Part shown: positions 60,480 through 64,000 of the stretch, one piece after another
Position numbering within the stretch: the first letter of the stretch is position 1
Layout: every line of letters begins with the position of its first letter
NCBI GenBank assembly: GCA_020091685.1
Contig: CM034605.1
Location: 29,946,281 to 30,010,280 of the forward strand
DNA from: Lutjanus erythropterus
Taxonomy: Eukaryota > Chordata > Actinopteri > Lutjaniformes > Lutjanidae
Direction: 5' to 3'
Length of the DNA stretch: 64,000 nt
Translations under genes and position numbers: made by a program
The notes under the pieces: model-generated
Seen by the model: only the letters and a program-made list of their open reading frames with translations
Told to the model about the DNA's origin: nothing
Database searches by the model: none

Positions 60480-61905
60480 GACGGTCCATTGCTCCAAAAA
60501 CTTGATGTTCCCATTGGACCAAAAGCCCAGTTGTCCAGCAGTCCTTTACCTCGAAAGCAAGCTCCCATTGCTCCGAAAATACACGCTCACCCTGCGATTG
60601 TTCTTCAGACACTGCTGGCCCTGTCCACGGTACTAAATCACTGGGGTTTTTTGTCCTGGATAGGTGATCTGTCTGGCCTTAAACAGAGTGATACTTCAAT
60701 TTTACTGTTGCAGACAAATTTTCAGTGTTGGATTAAAATCACGAGTTTTACCTCAGTTAGTGAAGTGTCACCATCAACCCAGTTTTTTAGATGATATAGG
60801 TTTATGGTTTGTACTGCAGGGCGATCATATATTTTGGAGGCAATGCGCGTTTGTTTTCAGGACAACAGGTTGTTGGACAAACAGGCTTTAGGGTCCAATG
60901 GGGCATTTTATGTCTTTATTTACTGCAATTAAATATCCATAATATTATTATCAGCTAACGTCATCAGATTTAGTTATCAAATAGGTTCTACTGGGTGCAA
61001 TGCCAATGTTGTGATGGTCCATTATTCTGAGAACCAAAAAATGTCACACTGGACTGAAAGTGTATTTGTCTGACTGCCTGGGAGATGATGAAATTTCAGG
61101 GCAAGGTGTGTTTGTTTTCAGGATAACAGGCTGTTGGACAAACAGGCTTTCAGGCCAAAGGTATTTTTATTTTTTGGACCAATGCCATTTCAGAACAGTC
61201 TGGACATGGAACCCTGTGTGAAGCCAATATTTTTATGAACCCAAATGTGCCTCAAGGTTCCTATTTGAGGGTCACTGTGGATGAGCACCAACATATATTT
61301 TGATTAATGTTAATACACAAGCTAATAACAGTTAGTGACTCAAAAATTTAAATACTGCAGCCATGAGTTTTGGAAACCACAACACAAATTTCAAAGCTGC
61401 TGACAAAGAAAACTGAAATGAAATATTCACAATATTATTATCAGCTAACTGCATCAGTTTTAGTTACTGAATGGGTACTGAGGCTGGTGCAGTTCCATTG
61501 TTCTGACAGTCCATTAATCTGAGACACAAATAGTCAAAAAAAATTAGACTGAAAGCCTATTTGTCTGTCAGTCTGTTGTCCTGAAAACAAATCCCCATCG
61601 CTCTGATGGCCCATTGTTCCGAAATTACTCACTATACAAACTGGTATCACAAACCTGTTCAGAACCTAACTGACTGATAGCTAACATACTTATTTGAACC
61701 CAAACCACGAACATTTCTTAGTTTTGATGTCACTTGACTTCATCCTTTCCCAAATGCAAAAACAGAGGGGAGAGGTTTCGGAGCAATGGGCCCTCACTGC
61801 ACTGACTGTTTGGTTTCAGGACAGACAAACAGGCTTTCAGTCCAGTGGGACATGTTTTAATAAACTTCGGTCCAATGGGACATTTTTTGGACTTTTGGGA
61901 TGTTG
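60480..61905. repeat. Cluster of direct and inverted copies of a 'GGACAAACAGGCTTTCAG...CCAATGGG' repeat
   Basis: At least four modules recur. 60848-60906 has TTTGTTTTCAGGACAACAGG, TTGGACAAACAGGCTTTAGG and GTCCAATGGGGCATTTT. 61108-61190 has TTTGTTTTCAGGATAACAGG, then TTGGACAAACAGGCTTTCAG. 61790-61880 has GGACAGACAAACAGGCTTTC and GGTCCAATGGGACATTTTTT. 61550-61625 is the inverted form (TGTTGTCCTGAAAACAAATC, GGCCCATTGTTCCGAAAT), as is 60486-60590. Some spacers are also repeated (AATATTATTATCAGCTAACG and AATATTATTATCAGCTAACT). The ORFs here translate this repeat and are not genes. Confidence 0.75.
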
Positions 61906-63457
61906 GAATGATGGGCCATCTCCCTCAGGTTCGGGCTGTGGTTAGCTACAGCTAACTTATCTAACGTCTCCCACAGAAGCAATAATAATAATTTAATCAT
62001 TTTTATTCTGCCACTGAAAGCCGAACACTCCCACCTTGGCTGTGTTAATTTATTAATCATTTATAAGAGAACTTGATATCATGATCTCAGCTCTACTTTG
62101 TGTTTCGTGCTAAAAAATCCACGCTAAACCAGTGAAGATAGTAAACATGCATGTTAGCCATCATTAGCATTTAGCTTAAAAGCACCACGATGCCTAAATA
62201 CAGGCTCACAGATTCACTGGCACGTCTCTCACTCTGATTGTTTGTGAAGTTTTCAAATTTGGAAACTGAGATTTTTAACTTCATCTGTGGATCGCTGCAT
62301 AATTTGTGAAGTGTACTGGAAGTCCCTATGATGATGTATCAAATTAATAATAATAATATTAATACACTGAATAAAGTGCACACTATGTCAGCTAAATAAC
62401 CAAAGAGCAGCATGTGTTTATTTTATCATCATTTTTATTTCAGTTAATTTCACACAAATAATCAGACAAAAAAAAACTGATCTGCATTTTGAATCAAAGA
62501 TCAAAACCAACAATAAAATCCTCAGATATTAAAAAAAATACTGTAAAACTGCATAAAGATCTGCTAACGTTCACATCCGTCACATCAGGACTCAAACGGT
62601 TTTACGCTGAAAACGGAAACATGAAGAGTTCAAATCCAAAATGAAAAACATGACACCTGTTCTGACAGAAGGATTACTGAATAGAGTAAAAAATGAAGCT
62701 CTTGAGATGTTTAAATAATTCATCAGCTTCTCCTGAAATGGATCTGTGGCATATTTGACTGGAACTTGTCAGTTTAACCAAACAGATGAATCATCGGGAG
62801 ATTTATTTGGTTTTGGACAAACAGACAAAACTCAGTGACTCATTTTTTCATGCAAACAGTCTGTGAATACAAATATGAACAAAGGGTGAGATTAAATACT
62901 TTATAATTTATTTAACAGTGAAATAAAATGGACTCTACAGTGACTCACTTGTTAATTCGAGTGAAGGCAGTCATAAAGAAGAAACAGTGCAGGAAACTAA
63001 AATCTAGTTTGAATTTACAAAACTTAATTATCAACCAAACTTAAGTCAGTCTTTTTTCATTTTTCCCTCTCTGCAGGGAAACAATAACGCAGCTACAAAG
63101 TGCAAAAGGCGACGACACGACAGGACGGACCGAAGAGAATAAAAACGAGAGTCAGGATCAGAGTTTTCACATGAATCTTCTTGAACGACACCGAAGGCAC
63201 TAAAGGGCAACGTGGAGCAAACTTCATCTGACTGAGCTACAAGTTCAAACATTTTATATTTGGCCAAAGTATTAAAGATTTTTTTATAGAAAAAGAGATC
63301 CAGTATAAACAACCACATGTTCCTGTTGTTTAAAACAGAGCCGGGCCCTCTGCCTCCATCGGGGGCCCCAGAGGAGCTGGAGGCGAGATGTTTCTAATAT
63401 TTCTATATTTCATGTGTTTATTTCGAAACTCCCTGATCGCGTTTGTGAATTGCGAGG

Positions 63458-63905
63458 AAATTTGGGTGTAAAAGGAATTTGGGGTTTGAGGATTTCCTGA
63501 GCCGCGTCAACAAAAAATTTGGTCTCACGACAAATTTGGGTAATAGTTCAGGGGCGTCGTGGCAAGATTTGAAACTATCAGTTGACAAAATTTGGAATTA
63601 AAATATTTAGGAGTATAGCACATTTTGGGATTGTATTTTAAGGTTTGGGATTATAACTAGAGTTGTTCAGATACAGACGCCTGTGTCAGAGATGTCTCTG
63701 ATCTAAAATTCTGAATCAGGCATTAGTGAGTAAACAAATCTATGTATTGATCTGAAATCTTGTAATTAATAAACCTCAGCGGTGTCCTGTGCATCAAACC
63801 AGAGCCAGGCCAAATAATGAGAGCAGTCATATCACATCTCAAATTATATCAAATCAAATTTGGATTAATACAAATAATATTTAGGATTAAAATAAATTTG
63901 GAGGT
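63458..63905. repeat. Irregular AAATTTGGG-rich segment
   Basis: The word AAATTTGG or a one-base variant appears about eight times with spacing of 15-60 bp (for example GAAATTTGGGTGTAA, AAAAATTTGGTC, ACAAATTTGGGTAA, AAAATTTGGAATTAAAATA, CAAATTTGGATTAA, AATAAATTTGGAGG). It looks like a highly degraded tandem repeat rather than coding sequence. Confidence 0.4.
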
Positions 63906-63954
63906 TCCATCAAATAAAGTAATGCAGGCTTATAACAGATAAAATGAACAATTA

Positions 63955-64000
63955 AACAAAAAAAGCCTAAATTATTTGATTCCAGCTTCTTAAATGTGAA
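63955..64000 (+). mobile_element. hAT-like MITE, family A, cut by the window edge
   Basis: 'AAAAAGCCTAAATTATTTGA' followed by 'TTCCAGCTTCTTAAATGTGA' matches the interior of the copy at 19550 (TGCCCAAATTCTCTGATTTC). The rest of the element should continue past base 64000. Confidence 0.6.

Larger units (their letters stand above)
57620..64000. other. Intergenic; no gene identified
   Basis: No conserved coding sequence found. By synteny with human, SGPP1 would be expected further right on the same strand, but no SGPP1 peptide is readable here. Listed separately are a CTCF-like site, a hAT end, a poly-T tract, the 60.5-61.9 kb repeat cluster and the AAATTTGG-rich segment. Other ORFs are chance frames. 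Confidence 0.6.

Noticed and set aside
60387-60794. 135-codon plus-strand ORF with IGPK/IAPK-like repeats
   Set aside because: The repeated residues come from the 'CCATTGGACC/CCATTGCTCC' modules of the repeat cluster, so this is a translated repeat rather than a protein gene.
63046-63318. Possible sgpp1 C-terminal exon near the right edge
   Set aside because: The 90-codon frame has no phosphatase or membrane-segment resemblance. The position was suggested only by human synteny.
1-64000. Bacterial-type systems (operons, CRISPR, phage, toxin-antitoxin)
   Set aside because: Spliced vertebrate genes, SINEs and hAT elements show the window is animal nuclear DNA. The repeats lack CRISPR-like regular spacing.

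Overview
The window looks like nuclear DNA of a ray-finned (teleost, probably percomorph) fish. It is AT-rich and dominated by introns. It is full of short non-autonomous hAT-type elements with 'AATTAATCGATTA'-style cores, TTAA-flanked inverted-repeat elements that begin AAAGGGATAGTTCA, tRNA-derived SINEs and long CA/TC microsatellites, and these are characteristic of teleost genomes. Only two protein-coding loci can be identified, both on the minus strand: the first coding exon of ppp2r5e (B56-epsilon regulatory subunit of protein phosphatase 2A) at 33019-33175, and a complete single-exon wdr89 CDS (WD-repeat protein 89) at 54943-56079. These two genes are also neighbours, in the same orientation, on human 14q23, so the identifications support each other through conserved synteny.

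Layout. 1-33018 is read as ppp2r5e intron 2: I found no later B56 exon by eye, so they probably lie beyond base 1. 33019-33175 is coding exon 2 (52 codons plus one base), with a clear acceptor and donor. 33183 to about 49.25/49.44 kb is intron 1. It contains many transposon fossils and a candidate alternative coding first exon at 41595-41632. 48.9-50.2 kb is the ppp2r5e promoter region: a GC-rich segment with two strong minus-strand 5' splice donors (exon ends at 49443 and 49252), inverted CCAAT boxes, a cluster of GTTAGCTAGC-like words and a perfect TCTCGCGAGA element. Immediately on the plus side of that element sit a TATA-like box, a 45-codon ORF (50295-50432) and an AATAAA. This could be a small divergent transcription unit.

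50.7-53.6 kb is intergenic and holds two foldback elements, one of them a near-perfect 646-bp hairpin flanked by TTAA. 54.9-57.4 kb is wdr89, with a probable 5' non-coding exon near a YY1-type CGCCATTTTGG box. 57.6-64 kb has no recognisable gene. It contains a CTCF-like site, a poly-T tract and an unusual cluster of inverted/direct repeats (about 60.5-61.9 kb). The next gene expected from human synteny (SGPP1) is not visible.

The main things worth a second look are the three alternative 5' ends of ppp2r5e, two of which would add in-frame N-terminal extensions; the possible divergent mini-gene at the TCTCGCGAGA promoter; several hAT fossils whose 8-bp target duplications can still be read; and the large foldback structures. 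Nothing here resembles an operon, CRISPR, phage or other prokaryotic system.
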